From contig CAUYLG010038269.1 in the NCBI GenBank assembly GCA_963573385.1, forward strand, positions 1-64,000: a stretch of 64,000 nucleotides of DNA, written 5' to 3'. The DNA is from Cacajao melanocephalus. Its lineage: Eukaryota; Chordata; Mammalia; Primates; Pitheciidae. Made by a program: the position numbers and the translations under genes. The notes under the pieces are model-generated. The model searched no databases. It was not told the DNA's origin and saw only the letters and a list, made by a program, of their open reading frames with translations. This document shows, one piece after another, positions 26,051 through 39,599 of the stretch (its first letter is position 1; every line of letters begins with the position of its first letter).

Positions 26051-26447
26051 TTTAAATGTTTAATTAGACTTACAGTTGCATATGGCTGAGGAAGCCTCAC
26101 AATCATGGCAGAAGGCAAAGAGGAGCAAATCTTGTTTTACATGGATGGCAGCAAGCAAAGAGAGATTGTGCAGGAAAAACTCTCCCCTGTAATAACTATC
26201 AGATCTCATGAGACTTACTATCATGAGAACAGTACAGGAAAGATGGCAGCAGGCAAAGAGAGAATGAGAGCCAAGTTAAATGAGTTTCTCCTTATCAAAC
26301 CATCAAATCTCATGAGACTCATTCACTATCATGGGATCAGTGCAGGAAGGACCTGCCCTCATAATTCAAATACTCCCACTGGGTACCTACCAAAGCATGT
26401 GGGAAATCACAATGAGATTGTGGTGGGGACACAGCCAAATCATATTA

Positions 26448-27156
26448 TTCCACCTTTGACCCCTCCCAAATCTCATGTCCTCAAATTTGAAAACCAATCA
26501 TGCCTTTTCAATGATCCCCCAAAGTCATAACTTATTTCAGCATTAACTCAAAAGTCCAGAGTCCAAAGTCTCATCTGAGACAAAGAAAATCTCTTCCATC
26601 TATAAACCTATAAAATTAAAATCAAGTTCGTTGCTTCCTAGATACAATGGGGTACAGGCATTGGGTAAATATGGCCATTCCAAATGGGGTAAATTGACCA
26701 AAACAAAGGGGTTACAGGACCCAAGCAAGTTTGAGTTCCAGTGGGAGTCAAATCTTAAAGATCCAAAATGATTTGCTTTCACACCATGTCTCATATCCAG
26801 GTCATACTGAGGCAAGAGGTGGGTTCTCATGGTCTTGGGCAGCTCTGCTCCTGTGGCTTTGCAGGATATAGCCTCCCTCCCAGCTGCTTTCATAGGCTGG
26901 CATTGAGTGTCTGCAGCTTTTCCAGGTGCATGATGCAAGGTATCAGTCAATCTACCATTCTGGGGTTTGAGGGATGATGGCCTTCTTTTCACAGCTCCAC
27001 TAGGTGGTGCCCTAGTAGGGACTCTGTGTGGGGGCTCTGACCCCACATTTCCCTTCAGCACTGCCCTGGCAGAGGTTCCTGTTACCCAGTTCCAAAGTTG
27101 CTTCCAGATTTTTGGGTATCTTTTCAGCAGTGCCCCATCTACTGGTACCAATTTAC
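26448..27156 (-). mobile_element. MaLR internal region, copy B, internally deleted
   Basis: Antisense MaLR (MST/THE1-type) internal sequence. It runs from the 3' side ('ttgacccctcccaaatctca') to the primer-binding-site side ('ctggtaccaatttac'). At about 27083 it jumps from the middle of the internal region straight to its 5' leader ('ttcctgttacccagttcc'), so roughly 900 bases present in copy A are missing. A 183-codon minus ORF (26600-27151), the longest in the window, lies wholly inside and spans this deletion; it is a relic reading frame, not a host gene. Confidence 0.85.
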
Positions 27157-27241
27157 TACATTAGTCAGGTCACACTGCTGATGAAGACATACCCAGGACT
27201 GGGCAATTTGGAAAGAAAGAGGTTTAACTGGACTTAAGTTC
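27157..27241 (-). mobile_element. MaLR LTR fragment, internal to the cluster
   Basis: About 85 bases equal to the first part of the antisense LTR ('tcacactgctgatgaagaca' to 'ggacttaagttcc'). It is correctly joined to the primer-binding-site side of copy B but is cut off on its right side, where an inverted-repeat scar leads into copy A. It is therefore the remainder of a shared central LTR. Confidence 0.88.
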
Positions 27242-27275
27242 CATGTGTAAGTCCTCACACATGGACTTACACATG
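27230..27275. repeat. Inverted-repeat scar at LTR/internal junction
   Basis: Perfect 13-bp arms catgtgtaagtcc (27242-27254) and ggacttacacatg (27263-27275) enclose an 8-base loop. Overlapping shorter inverted repeats also exist: ggactta (27230-27236)/taagtcc (27248-27254), and tccatgtgt (27240-27248)/acacatgga (27257-27265). The structure coincides with the break between the LTR fragment and copy A. Confidence 0.92.
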
Positions 27276-28229
27276 CCCCAGTAGGGATTCTGTGTGGGGG
27301 CACCAACCCCACATTTCTTTTCTGCACTCCCCTAGCAGAAGTTCTCCATGAGGACCTCATCTCAGCAGAAAACTTGTGCCTTGGCATTCAGGCATTTCCA
27401 TACATCCTCTGAAATCTAGGCAGAGGTTCCCAAACCCCAGTTCTTGACTTCTGTGCATGCACAGGCTCACCACCATGTTGAAGCTGCCAAGACTTGGGTC
27501 TTGCACCTTCTGAAGCCGCAGCCTAAGTTCTATGTTTGCCCCTTTTAGACACAGCTGGAGCAGCTGAGACACAGACACAAAGTCCCTAGGCTGCACATAG
27601 CACAGAGACCCTGGGCCCAGATCACAAAACCATTTTTTCCTCCTAGGCCTATTTGCCTGTGATGAAAGGGGATGTCATGAAGACTTCTGACATGCCCTGG
27701 AGACGTTTTCCTCTTTGTCTTTGGGACTAAGATTTGGCTCCTCAAATTTCTGCAGCCTGCTTGAATTTCTCCTCAGGAAATGAGTTTTTCTTTTCTAACA
27801 TATTGTTGGACTACAAATTTCTTGAACTTTTATGCTCTGCTTCCCTAAAACTGAATGCCTTTCACAGCACCCAAGTCATTTCTTGAATGCTTTGCTGCTT
27901 TGAAATTCCTTCCATCAGATATGCTAAATCATCTCTCTCAAGTTCAAAGTTTCACAAATCTCTAAGTCAGGGGCAAAATGCTGCCAGTCTCTTTGTTAAA
28001 CACAAGAAGAGTCATCTTTGCTCCAGTTCCCAACAAGTTCTTCATCTCCAGCTGAGACCACTTCAACCTGGATTTCATTGTCCATATCAATATCAGCATT
28101 TTTGGCAAAGTCATTCAAAAAGTCTCTAGGAAGTTGCAAACTTTCCCACATTTTCCTGTCTTCTGAGCCCTCCAAACATCTACCTGTTACCCAGTTCCAA
28201 AGTACCCCACTCTACTGATATCAATTTAC
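27276..28229 (-). mobile_element. MaLR internal region, copy A
   Basis: Antisense MaLR internal sequence starting in mid-element ('ccccagtagggattctgtgt', also present at 27011-27033 in copy B) and continuing without large gaps to the primer-binding-site side ('tactgatatcaatttac'). It overlaps copy B in the mid-element segment and in the leader, so the two cannot be one simple element. Retroviral coding capacity is not recognisable; only short broken ORFs are present. Confidence 0.85.
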
Positions 28230-28586
28230 TGTTTTAGTCTGCTTTCACGCTGCTGATAAAGACCCCAGACTGAGAAATTTATAAAAGAAAGAGGTTTAAT
28301 TGGACTTAAAGTTCCACATGGCTGGGGAAGCCCCACAATCATGGCAGAAGGCAAGAAGGACCAAGTCACATCTTACATGGATGGCAGCAGGCAAAGAGAG
28401 AATGAGAGCCAAGCAGAATGTGTTTCCCCTTTTCAAATCATCAGATCTCATGAGACTTATTCACTGTCATTAGATCAGCACAAGAAAGACCTGCCCCCAT
28501 AATTTAATCACCTCCCATCAGGTCCTTTCCACAACGTGTGGGAATTCAAGATGAGATCTGGGTGGGGACACAGCTAAACTATATTA
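28230..28586 (-). mobile_element. MaLR LTR (5' LTR in element orientation)
   Basis: Complete antisense MST-type LTR (~357 bp) from 'tgttttagtctgctttcacg' to 'cagctaaactatatta'. It contains only one copy of the block that is doubled in the left LTR. No 5-bp target duplication is evident between the outer ends (gcagc / cctac). Confidence 0.9.
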
Positions 28587-30745
28587 CCTACTGAATCTTA
28601 AACTCCATGGCTAGGCTTAGAAAATGTGTTTTTAAAAAGTTCCCCTGCTGACTATGATCCATGCTAACATTTACAAACCCTTGGGTTAAAGCAATCAACA
28701 AGCCCATACAGCTCACAAATGGGAAGATATACATTAATGTATATCTTCCCCCATTGTTTTCCCTTCAGCTAAGACTTGATATTCCCTAACTCACACTATA
28801 AAATTGAGTGTGAGCCACAGAAATATTGTGAGAATCAATATATCTGTTTGGCAATGTGGCAGAATTTTTGCGGGACAAGCAAATAATTATCAGAAAGTAA
28901 GTTTTGAAGAAGGAGATACTTAGAGAATTTATGTTGAGCTGATGGCACGGGACTCAAATCAGCATAAAAGGAAGATTCTATGTGGGATTCCTTTTGTTCT
29001 TTTCATGAATTTTAATTCATAGATGCTTTCCTTAGGACACTAAGAAAGCCAAGTTAGCTCAAATTTTTATATCATTCTCCTTTGAGTCACACATATTCTG
29101 AAATTTAATTGACCTTTTTAATTAAAGAAGTTCCATTAGCTAGTTAAATCTGATCTGGTGATGTTGCAAATTTTGTAGAAACAATATTGCAACAAGAAAG
29201 AGAGATGGAGCTCTTGCAATCCATTTCCTCAACCTTTATCACAAGTTCTAAAAGAAACTGACCCATTGAGTGCACTAAGGCATGAAGTCCTCTGTGGTGA
29301 AGGGTAGTAATAAAAGTGAAGTCAAGCATACAGAAGAGACTCATGAACCTGCTAAAGCATTCTGAATAGGACATGCACCACGGAATACAACCTAAGTACT
29401 GTATTGTTCCCATGGGTGAGAGAATACTGAGATAAATTTCACATATGTGCTTTGTTTTATGGAATCTATCATACTATCAGAGTCTTGTTCAGACCATTCA
29501 TCATAAGCATAAACTATATGGAAGAAAAAAAGGGGATCTTCTTCATGGGAGACTATTATCATTCAAAACAAATTCTAAAAAACATTTTTGGGGGGAACAC
29601 ACTTAAATTTTTCCTCTGCTTCCACCTCCATTACTGTTTGTTGTTGTTGTGTCTGTTGTCATTGCTGTCTTTAATAGCTGCAATATGGAAGAGAACTTTC
29701 CATTCCTTGACCCTATTTTGTATCCACTTAGATAAATGCATTTTTAATAAATTTACAGTGGAAAGAGCCAGCAAACATTTCTTTCCAATATGAGTATAAT
29801 TTTCTCCCTCCAACCTTTGCAAACACTTACCTATATTAACAGAGAATGAGTAAGATTCCATCCAAAGAAATATTAGTTCAACAAAAAGGCTCTCTTTCTC
29901 CTGAATTTAATTCCACTTTGCCTTGGACATTCAATAATGTGTGCTCGTTACAATCATAGCACAGGGTCATATGGCTTGTGGAATTATTTAAATGTAGGTA
30001 AAAGTTCATTGCATTATTAAACACCATGATTGAATATATGTGTACAAAAACCTTGGGTGAGGGTTGATTTAGCAAGCCTACCTGGGGCTTTAATTCCCTT
30101 CTGAATAACTACATTAAATGTAGGCTAAGAGAAGCATTTTGCATCTTATTCTTTATTCACTACGTTAAAATTACCTTCTACCACTACACAAATTTTTCTC
30201 TTAAGAGTGTTCCTTTACATGTTCCTAAAACTACTAGACATTATGATTCCTAAGTCATGGATGATGAAACTGAAGCTCTGGAAGTCGAGATAACTTGCTA
30301 AACACCATAAATCTAGTATGTGGGAAAGAACTCTGACCTGATGAAAGACCCTCATATTGGTATTGCAACATATTTTTAGATCTTCAAAACCCAAGAATCA
30401 TGGCCATTGGGTTATAGGAGTGAGCTACAACTTTCCCAGATCTAGTACTTTCTTTTTATTATTACACAGTTATCAACATGTGTTCTCTGTGGGACTAAAC
30501 ATTCTTCTCACACCAAAGAACTGTATGACTCTGACTACTGCAGTATGATAATATAGGAAGGGAGGAGAAGTTGGTGTTTGGAGTTCCATCTTTCTTCCTT
30601 TAAAAATCTATTTATCTAATGAATGCAGTATGGAATTGATTGACTTAATAATACTTATTATGAGTGAGAAGATAATCATTGGTAAGAAAGAAAATGGAGA
30701 GTGATACAGTGGGCCTATAGACAAGTAAATTCCAATTAAAATCCT
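28587..30745. other. Unique-looking interval
   Basis: No recognised transposon over ~2.1 kb apart from a perfect palindrome (28721-28750) and a short GTT-rich patch (29636-29655). 30235-30335 weakly resembles a MIR. Scattered ORFs of 60-113 codons show no recognisable domain. Confidence 0.45.
28721..28750. repeat. 30-bp perfect palindrome
   Basis: Arms gggaagatatacatt (28721-28735) and aatgtatatcttccc (28736-28750) are exact reverse complements with no spacer. Flanking aat / cc-att extends the symmetry with a small bulge. Confidence 0.97.
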
Positions 30746-30749
30746 TTTT

Positions 30750-30890
30750 GTGAATTACTAGCTCCGTCAATTCAGACAAAGCCTTTAGATTCTTTATTTG
30801 CAAAATGATTCTAAAAAAGATATTATCATCTGCCTACATTACATAGTTAAAATAAAGATTATAGAAAATAAGTACTAAAGAGTTCTGAAA
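30750..30890 (-). mobile_element. Possible MIR (antisense)
   Basis: Diverged antisense MIR-like series: 'agattctttatttgcaaaatgattct', 'tattatcatctgcctacatt', 'aaataaagattatagaaaat'. Order fits but the identity is low. Confidence 0.45.
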
Positions 30891-30973
30891 GCTAAAAAAT
30901 AGACTGAAATTTAAAGAATGAATGTTATAATACCACTCTGCCATTGTTTTGGGTGAATTAAACTCTTTCTGCT

Positions 30974-31090
30974 TTTATATATGGATTATATATATATACA
31001 TGTATATATATTTGTGTATATATATATAATTATGTATAATATATATGTAATATGTATATATGTGTATACATATATACACATATAATCTTA
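30974..31090. repeat. AT/TATG-rich low-complexity tract
   Basis: Degenerate TATATA/TATGTA alternation including a hairpin-forming stretch (tatgtgtata / tatacacata near 31058-31083). A weaker CACATA patch follows at 31170-31200. Confidence 0.9.
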
Positions 31091-31239
31091 AGGCATACAA
31101 TATGGTAAAGAAAAAACTGTACATCAAAAACACATGTATTTACCATTCAGCTAAAACCACAGACAATACATACACACACACACATATACATACACACATC
31201 TAAAATTATAGTCCCCCGAATATCCCTTTATATCTAATT

Positions 31240-31850
31240 CATTTCTCTTATTCTTCAGAGATGACCACTATCTCGCAGTTGGGGGGATATTATTCCCATA
31301 TGTTTTCTCAAACCCTTATTAAATATGGCCATGTGTAATCACAACTTCTTGTTATTACAATTACTATTACAGTGAACTTTCTTGTGCAAATCTCCTGGTA
31401 CACACAGCAAAAGTTACTCTAAATTTTGTGAATCCATGCACAGTCCATGAACTAGCAGCCCTGGCATCAACGGGGACCATATTAGAATGTAGAACATCAG
31501 GCTTCACTAAGACCTTGTAAAAGAACCTGCATTGGAACAAGATCCCCAGGTGATTCAAAAGCACAGTTGAACTTGAGAGATACTGTTTGAGGGCATTTAA
31601 AAAGGGATAGACTTTCTGAGAAGAACACATACTTCTTCAACTTTATTAACACATTGCCAAATTGTTCTCCAAAGCAGTTATGTCACTATGCAGTTCCACC
31701 AGAAGATAGACATTTTCATTTTTGCCAGTCAGTTGGATGTGAAATGTCATGTCATTATGGCTTTATTTGAAGTATCCCCATTCCTAATGAGGTTGAACAT
31801 CTCTTCATAGATTTCCTGTCCCTTGGTGCCTTCTGTGAATTCCCTGAGAA
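31240..31850 (-). mobile_element. L1M fragment (antisense), split
   Basis: Antisense older L1 sequence. The left part ends near 31422 ('acagtgaactttcttgtgca', 'atctcctggtacacac'). It resumes near 31593 ('atacttcttcaactttatta', 'cacattgccaaattgttctc', 'gtgaaatgtcatgtcattat', 'ctaatgaggttgaacatctc'). A hAT element interrupts it. Family assignment L1M/L1ME is by eye. Confidence 0.7.
31425..31592. mobile_element. MER20-like hAT element inside L1M
   Basis: About 168 bases showing 'ccatgaactagcagccctgg', 'tagaatgtagaacatcaggc', 'aagaacctgcattggaacaa' and 'atccccaggtgattcaaaag', which correspond in order to MER20-type non-autonomous hAT elements. It is inserted in the antisense L1M, so it is the younger of the two. 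Confidence 0.65.
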
Positions 31851-33765
31851 CTGGAGTATGTGATATTGATAGCCAAATGTCCTGTGACAAATTTCCTGCT
31901 GGTTTCTATGGTTTGTATTCTGTTCCTTTGTGTTAACTCAAAGCATAATAAAAATGTCCTTTTAGCTCTTTTTATTCTTTCTCTTCTTTCTAAAAAAAAA
32001 AAATTCCCTTTTCTCTCATTTCATTCTTTCTTCTCTATTTGATAGGAGGGGCTGCAGGGTGTGTGAATAGTCAAATATTCCAGTTGCCAAGGTATTAAAT
32101 GTGTATAATTATGCCAAAAGCACTTTCATTTTCTTTACTTTTATCTCTTCAGACCAAAACAAACATAAGTATAATAGCTAATTTATAAGTAAAAAGACAG
32201 GATTCTAAACCAGGCCAGCCTGATTTCCAGGCCTATGCTCAAAGATTTTTTCAATTTCTAGTAGATTTTTGTCATAAATATATTAATTTTACATTAAAGT
32301 GGCATGCTGCTACTTTGATAATGTTAATATATAATGGATTAATATATAATAGTATAGAATATGTAATAAAATAAAATATATATACATATAGATATATAAA
32401 TAACATATATTGCATTTATATATACACATAAATAATATAATCTCTTAATAGCATCAGTGTTTTGGGGTTTAAGGATTACCTCTGAGATAGTCTCCTGTAA
32501 AGAGTAGGTTAGAGAAGAGATGAAATACTTCTGAAGTTACTCATAAGGTTTGTTACACAGTTCTAGTATATTTTAAAATTATAGGAATCACCTGTGATAC
32601 CTGCTAGTAAATAAATAAGATTGTTTATTTGCTTATAATTCTACCAAACCTCTCTTCTGAAGATTCTGATTTTATAGGTCTTGGCTGGAACCCAGATATC
32701 TGCAGGTATGTGTATTTTTACAGGCACACAGATATCTTTTTTACAAGAAAATTGGGAGAAGCTCCCACTTTATAAGTAACAATTAGACATATATTCTCCC
32801 GTTCAACTGAACAATGGTCCAGCATAATTCAAAACATCTGTTAAGATCAGCACACTGATGTATACATTTTGGAAAGAACATTTTGGTCAGTCTTGCTCAA
32901 GGAAGAAATATCCTCCTACATCCCACGCCAGGGTGGGGTGGCGGCGGGGGGTGACATACTAGGCAAATGTCAAGGCAATTACAATTAGGACCCATTTAAA
33001 CACTGCATAGCTTACTGCCCTGTCTCAAAACACTAACAAAGTGGTGAGTCAAAGTGCTGACTTGGTTTATGAGCCACCTACTCTCCCAGTACGGCTGCCA
33101 CTTCAGTTATCTCTGTGTGACCACTAAGTAGGCACAGATAAGAGAGGGCTTCAAGGCAACAGCAGCACTGGGTCTAGCAGGTCTGCTGGCAGCTAGTTGG
33201 AGCTGGGTCCACACTTCTTGCCTCAACTTCAGCATCAGTCTCTAAGCTCTTACAGTGCAAACATCTTGGCTATGTTCTCTATGCATCTGTAAATGTGCAC
33301 CTTACTCTTCGTTTCAAAGTCATGAGATGTCTATTTTGGAAAATACAAATAATTTAAAAAGCAGTAAATCTGATTTGATGTAACAGATGAAAGAAATTGG
33401 AGAGGATATTGTAACAACTCAAGTTTGCAGAAACTTTTTTTTATTGCCAATAAATAACTTTCTCAATTTGGATAAAAGTGTAAGCATGAGGTGTTCTTGA
33501 AAAGTGCTTTTCTTTCTGGAAACTTAAAATAGGTTGCAAATAGCCCATCACATATTTGTAAGGGTGATGCTAAATTCTATCATTCTTTAGGAAAGGGAAA
33601 GGAATGAAGAATTTTTTTCTTTTTTTAAAAAAATACACGCACACATACATAAAGTAAAAAAAAAAAAAAAGTGAATTTCTAAATATAGATCACTACATTT
33701 CCCATAGATGAAGCAGTTAATGTCCATTGAGTAGGAAAACACTGCATTAGCTGCTGAAAGAAAAA
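31851..33765. other. Unique-looking interval
   Basis: No recognised family. It contains an A-run (31992-32003), a TA-rich tract (32325-32440), a G-rich CpG-containing patch (32931-32952) and a moderately GC-rich stretch (33080-33240) that resembles no repeat I know. An A-run lies at 33657-33671. Confidence 0.45.
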
Positions 33766-33769
33766 ATGG

Positions 33770-33905
33770 AGGGCAGTAAATATAAACTATGAATGGTTTT
33801 ACCCTATAGGTTGTTATAACAATTAAATGAGTTAATACATGTAAAAACATTTAGAGCAGATTTGAGTACACAGAAAGTGCTCAATAAATGTCTGTTGTCT
33901 TTATT
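33770..33905 (-). mobile_element. MIR SINE (antisense)
   Basis: 'ggttgttataacaattaaat', 'gagttaatacatgtaaaaac' and 'agtgctcaataaatgtctgt' reproduce the antisense MIR head and core. Confidence 0.7.
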
Positions 33906-33984
33906 ATTTTTCTTTTAAAAACTTTTAGTATACACATGCAAAAGTACTTCATAATCTCCTCCAATATTAAAAATAGATTTCACT

Positions 33985-34060
33985 ATTTATAATTTCTTTT
34001 TGCATCCCCAGCAACTAGCTCAGGAAGTGATCCATAAATATCTATAGAATTCAATTGATG
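33985..34060 (+). mobile_element. Possible L2 3' end
   Basis: 'tgcatccccagcaactagct' followed by 'gatccataaatatctataga' resembles the last ~70 bases of L2. Short and diverged. Confidence 0.4.
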
Positions 34061-34113
34061 TCAGCATATATTAAATGATATATCAAAGCCAAAGGCAGTA
34101 AATTCTAAAGAAC

Positions 34114-34322
34114 GGTGATTCTCAACCATTAAGGGACATTTGGCAATGTATGGAGATATGTTTGGTTGTCACAACTTGGCAGAGAGGAGGTTGCTACTGG
34201 TGTCTAGTGATTAGAGGTCAGGGATACTGTTAAAAATTCTGCAATGCACAAGACAGTCCCCTACAAATAACAAAAACAAAAGTCTATCACTACTAAAATT
34301 ACAATAGTGCTGAGGGAGTGTT
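34114..34322 (+). mobile_element. MER5A-like hAT element
   Basis: Non-autonomous hAT-Charlie element: 'gtgattctcaaccattaagg', 'gacatttggcaatgtatgga', 'ggttgtcacaacttggcaga', 'tctagtgattagaggtcagg', 'ctgcaatgcacaagacagtc', and a 'gtgctgaggg' end. Nearly full-length. Confidence 0.88.
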
Positions 34323-37194
<2,872 letters not shown>

Positions 37195-37395
37195 AAATGT
37201 TTATGAATGGAAAAATAATTACCTAAATTATGAAATGTTCACAAAATGGAATATTATGTAGCTATTAAAAAGAATGTGTTTAATCACTATGCAGACCTAG
37301 AGTGAAAAGAAATTGGAGTAATCTGTATAACAGGATCACAATAGTTGGGAAAAAAATAAATGTTTATATTTGCATAAAAAAGAACAAATATAAGG
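37195..37395 (+). mobile_element. L1M 3'-end fragment
   Basis: 'aaaatggaatattatgtagc' plus 'tattaaaaagaatgtgttta' and the later 'acaggatcacaatagttggg' region follow the 3' end of old L1M elements in plus orientation. Diverged. Confidence 0.6.
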
Positions 37396-37708
37396 TACTC
37401 AAATAAATCAATAGTAAGAACACAATCTGAATTTTAAATGGGCAAAGCACCTGAACAGACATTTCTCAAAAGAATACATACACATGGCCAACAGGTCCAT
37501 TAAAAAATTCTCAGCGTTACTAATCATTAAGAAAGGCAAATAAAAACCTCAATAAGATATCACTTCACACTTGTAAAATGGCTTTTATCAGAAAGGTGAA
37601 AGATAAGTTTTGGCAAGGATGTGGAGAAAAGGAAATGCTTGTACACTATCAGTGGGAATGTAAATTAGTTCACCCATTATGGAAAACAGTGTGGACATAT
37701 TATGCTAA
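37396..37708 (+). mobile_element. L1 ORF2 C-terminal fragment
   Basis: Plus-strand ORF2 piece: 'cctgaacagacatttctcaa', 'acacatggccaacaggtcca', 'gcaaggatgtggagaaaagg', 'cagtgggaatgtaaattagt', ending 'ggaaaacagtgtgga'. It covers ORF2 sequence upstream of the preceding 3'-end piece, although it lies downstream of it, so these are two insertions or a rearranged one. Confidence 0.8.
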
Positions 37709-37844
37709 TTTAGTTGATTGTGTGTTAACATTTTATATTTATGGCCAAGTATGTCTTAGGGAGGCCTTGGAGCTGCTTCAATTATGGCATTTTATCAATG
37801 TCACAATTGATATAAAATGGTAACACTATCAACAAAATTAATTA

Positions 37845-38061
37845 TGACTAAGCTCTATGATAAGTAAAGAAAATACAAAGTATTTAATATGCTCTCTCAT
37901 TTACTATTCATAAGTAACCTAAAAGTAAAATGATTAATTCCATTCCAGGTATGAGTTAACTGAGATGCAAAGGTAAACTGCCTAGTAAGTGGCATAACTG
38001 ATATTAAACCCGAGTTCTGACTGATTAAAAAACCCAAGCTTATTTCACTAAACACTATTGC
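37845..38061 (+). mobile_element. MIR SINE
   Basis: Plus-orientation MIR: 'taatatgctctctcatttac', 'gagttaactgagatgcaaag', 'actgcctagtaagtggcata', 'attaaacccgagttctgact', 'cactattgcc'. Confidence 0.75.
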
Positions 38062-39110
38062 CTTAATGATCTACTTTTTACTGCATAATATGCATAGGTG
38101 TAGATCTGAATGTACACAAATGCTCAGAGTAAAACCATGGAGATATATGTACAAAAACAATAATACAATATTAAATTAGTTAGTTTGGCTGGTGCATATG
38201 CCTCTGGCCTACAGATGCCTAGATGAATAAAGCATGTTGCAGATGGGAAAGAATATGAAAGGGCCAATAGTATATACTTCAGGCATAAATGAGTCAATTA
38301 TAAATGTATATTAATGCCATACACCGTCTAACCATCTAAAACATCTTAAAAATGTGTTGGATTTGGTCTGCCTGCATCTTAAAGTTGTGACTTGATATTT
38401 TGTTGTCTTTGAACCAATACCATTCTGGGTCTTTTTTTCCCCTTGATTTTCTATATTGCTATAGGGACTTAGACTGACACATTTGTTGATTTTTATTTAA
38501 TTATATTTTTAAATACTTTTCCAATTCCCAAAAAATTCTGATGTTTCAACCAAGAGCTTTGCTTTTTGGCTATTTTTAGATTTAATTCTTTACATTTAGA
38601 ATTTAAAGTTCACTCCATTCTTTTTGAACTAGTGAGTTGAGTCAAAGACCAATTTTTGTGTTAAAAATATTGATCTTTAAACTATCTTTAATTAGTATTT
38701 TTTGTTAAAATAAGCAACTTAATTAGACATTATCTTAAAGTCTAAATATAGACCTTGTGGATTTCTACACAATCATTTTATTCACGATCATTTTATTCTC
38801 TCAACTCTTCCCAAAAATCTAAGAATTGTATAATTGCATGATAGGCTCTATATGATTTTTAAAATACTTAACCAGTGTGCAAAATTAAACTTTTTATTTT
38901 ATGTATAACAATACCACTAGTAACTACTTTCAAGTCGTAAACCCCAAAAAGGAAGAAAGGATTTTAAATAAGTTAGAATGGGGGTAATATAATGACACTA
39001 AATTTGTAAGTTCACTAATATTTGTAGAATAATGGTACAAAATCACATATGAATGCATACTTACTATTCATTAAAACATTTTCCTGTAGTATTATGCACT
39101 GTTTAATACA
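38062..39110. other. No confident feature
   Basis: AT-rich. 38470-38700 might be a decayed antisense L1 segment, but no diagnostic motif is clear. Confidence 0.4.
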
Positions 39111-39553
39111 TGATTCATAAAGGAATACATACAAATGCCCAACAGGTATATAAAAAATGCTCAACATCACTAATCATGAGGAAAATGCAAATCAAAACTA
39201 TATTCAGATATAACCTCACACCTCTTAGGGTAGTCATTATCAAACAAAATACAGAAAATAACAAGTATTGGTAAGTGAAGAAATTGGAACCCCTGTGCAC
39301 TTAGTGGAAATACAAACTGTTGCAGCTGCTCTGAAAAATGGCATAACAGTTCATCAAAAACTTAAAAATAGAACTACTGTTTGATCCAGCAATCCCACTG
39401 ATGGATATTCATCTAAAGAATTAAAATCAGGATCTTGAGGAAATATTTGCACTTCCATGTTCATTGCAAGAAATATTCACAGTAGCCTTTGGCTACTGTG
39501 GAAATAGTATGTGGAAACCAAATTGATGTTCATCAGCAGATGGATGGGTAAAG

Positions 39554-39599
<46 letters not shown>

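Larger units (their letters stand above)
25819..26447 (-). mobile_element. MaLR LTR (MST/THE1-like), chimeric and interrupted
   Basis: Antisense MaLR LTR beginning 'tgtattagttcattttcatg' and ending 'gccaaatcatatta'. In element orientation this is the 3' LTR of the cluster below. It is much longer than the family norm (~360-430 bp) for two reasons: a partial Alu with CT/AT tracts sits near its left end, and a ~97-bp block (26145-26241) is followed by a second diverged copy (26242-26352). The second copy resembles the 28.2-kb LTR more than the first copy does. Confidence 0.88.

Noticed and set aside
25834..26118. Overlapping ORFs on both strands (65 and 94 codons)
   Set aside because: Translations of Alu plus (CT)n/(AT)n; Leu-Ser and Glu-Arg repeats are microsatellite artefacts.
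26600..27151. 183-codon minus ORF, the longest in the window, as a possible gene
   Set aside because: Wholly inside MaLR internal sequence and spanning a deletion junction of that element; no recognised domain and no host-gene features.
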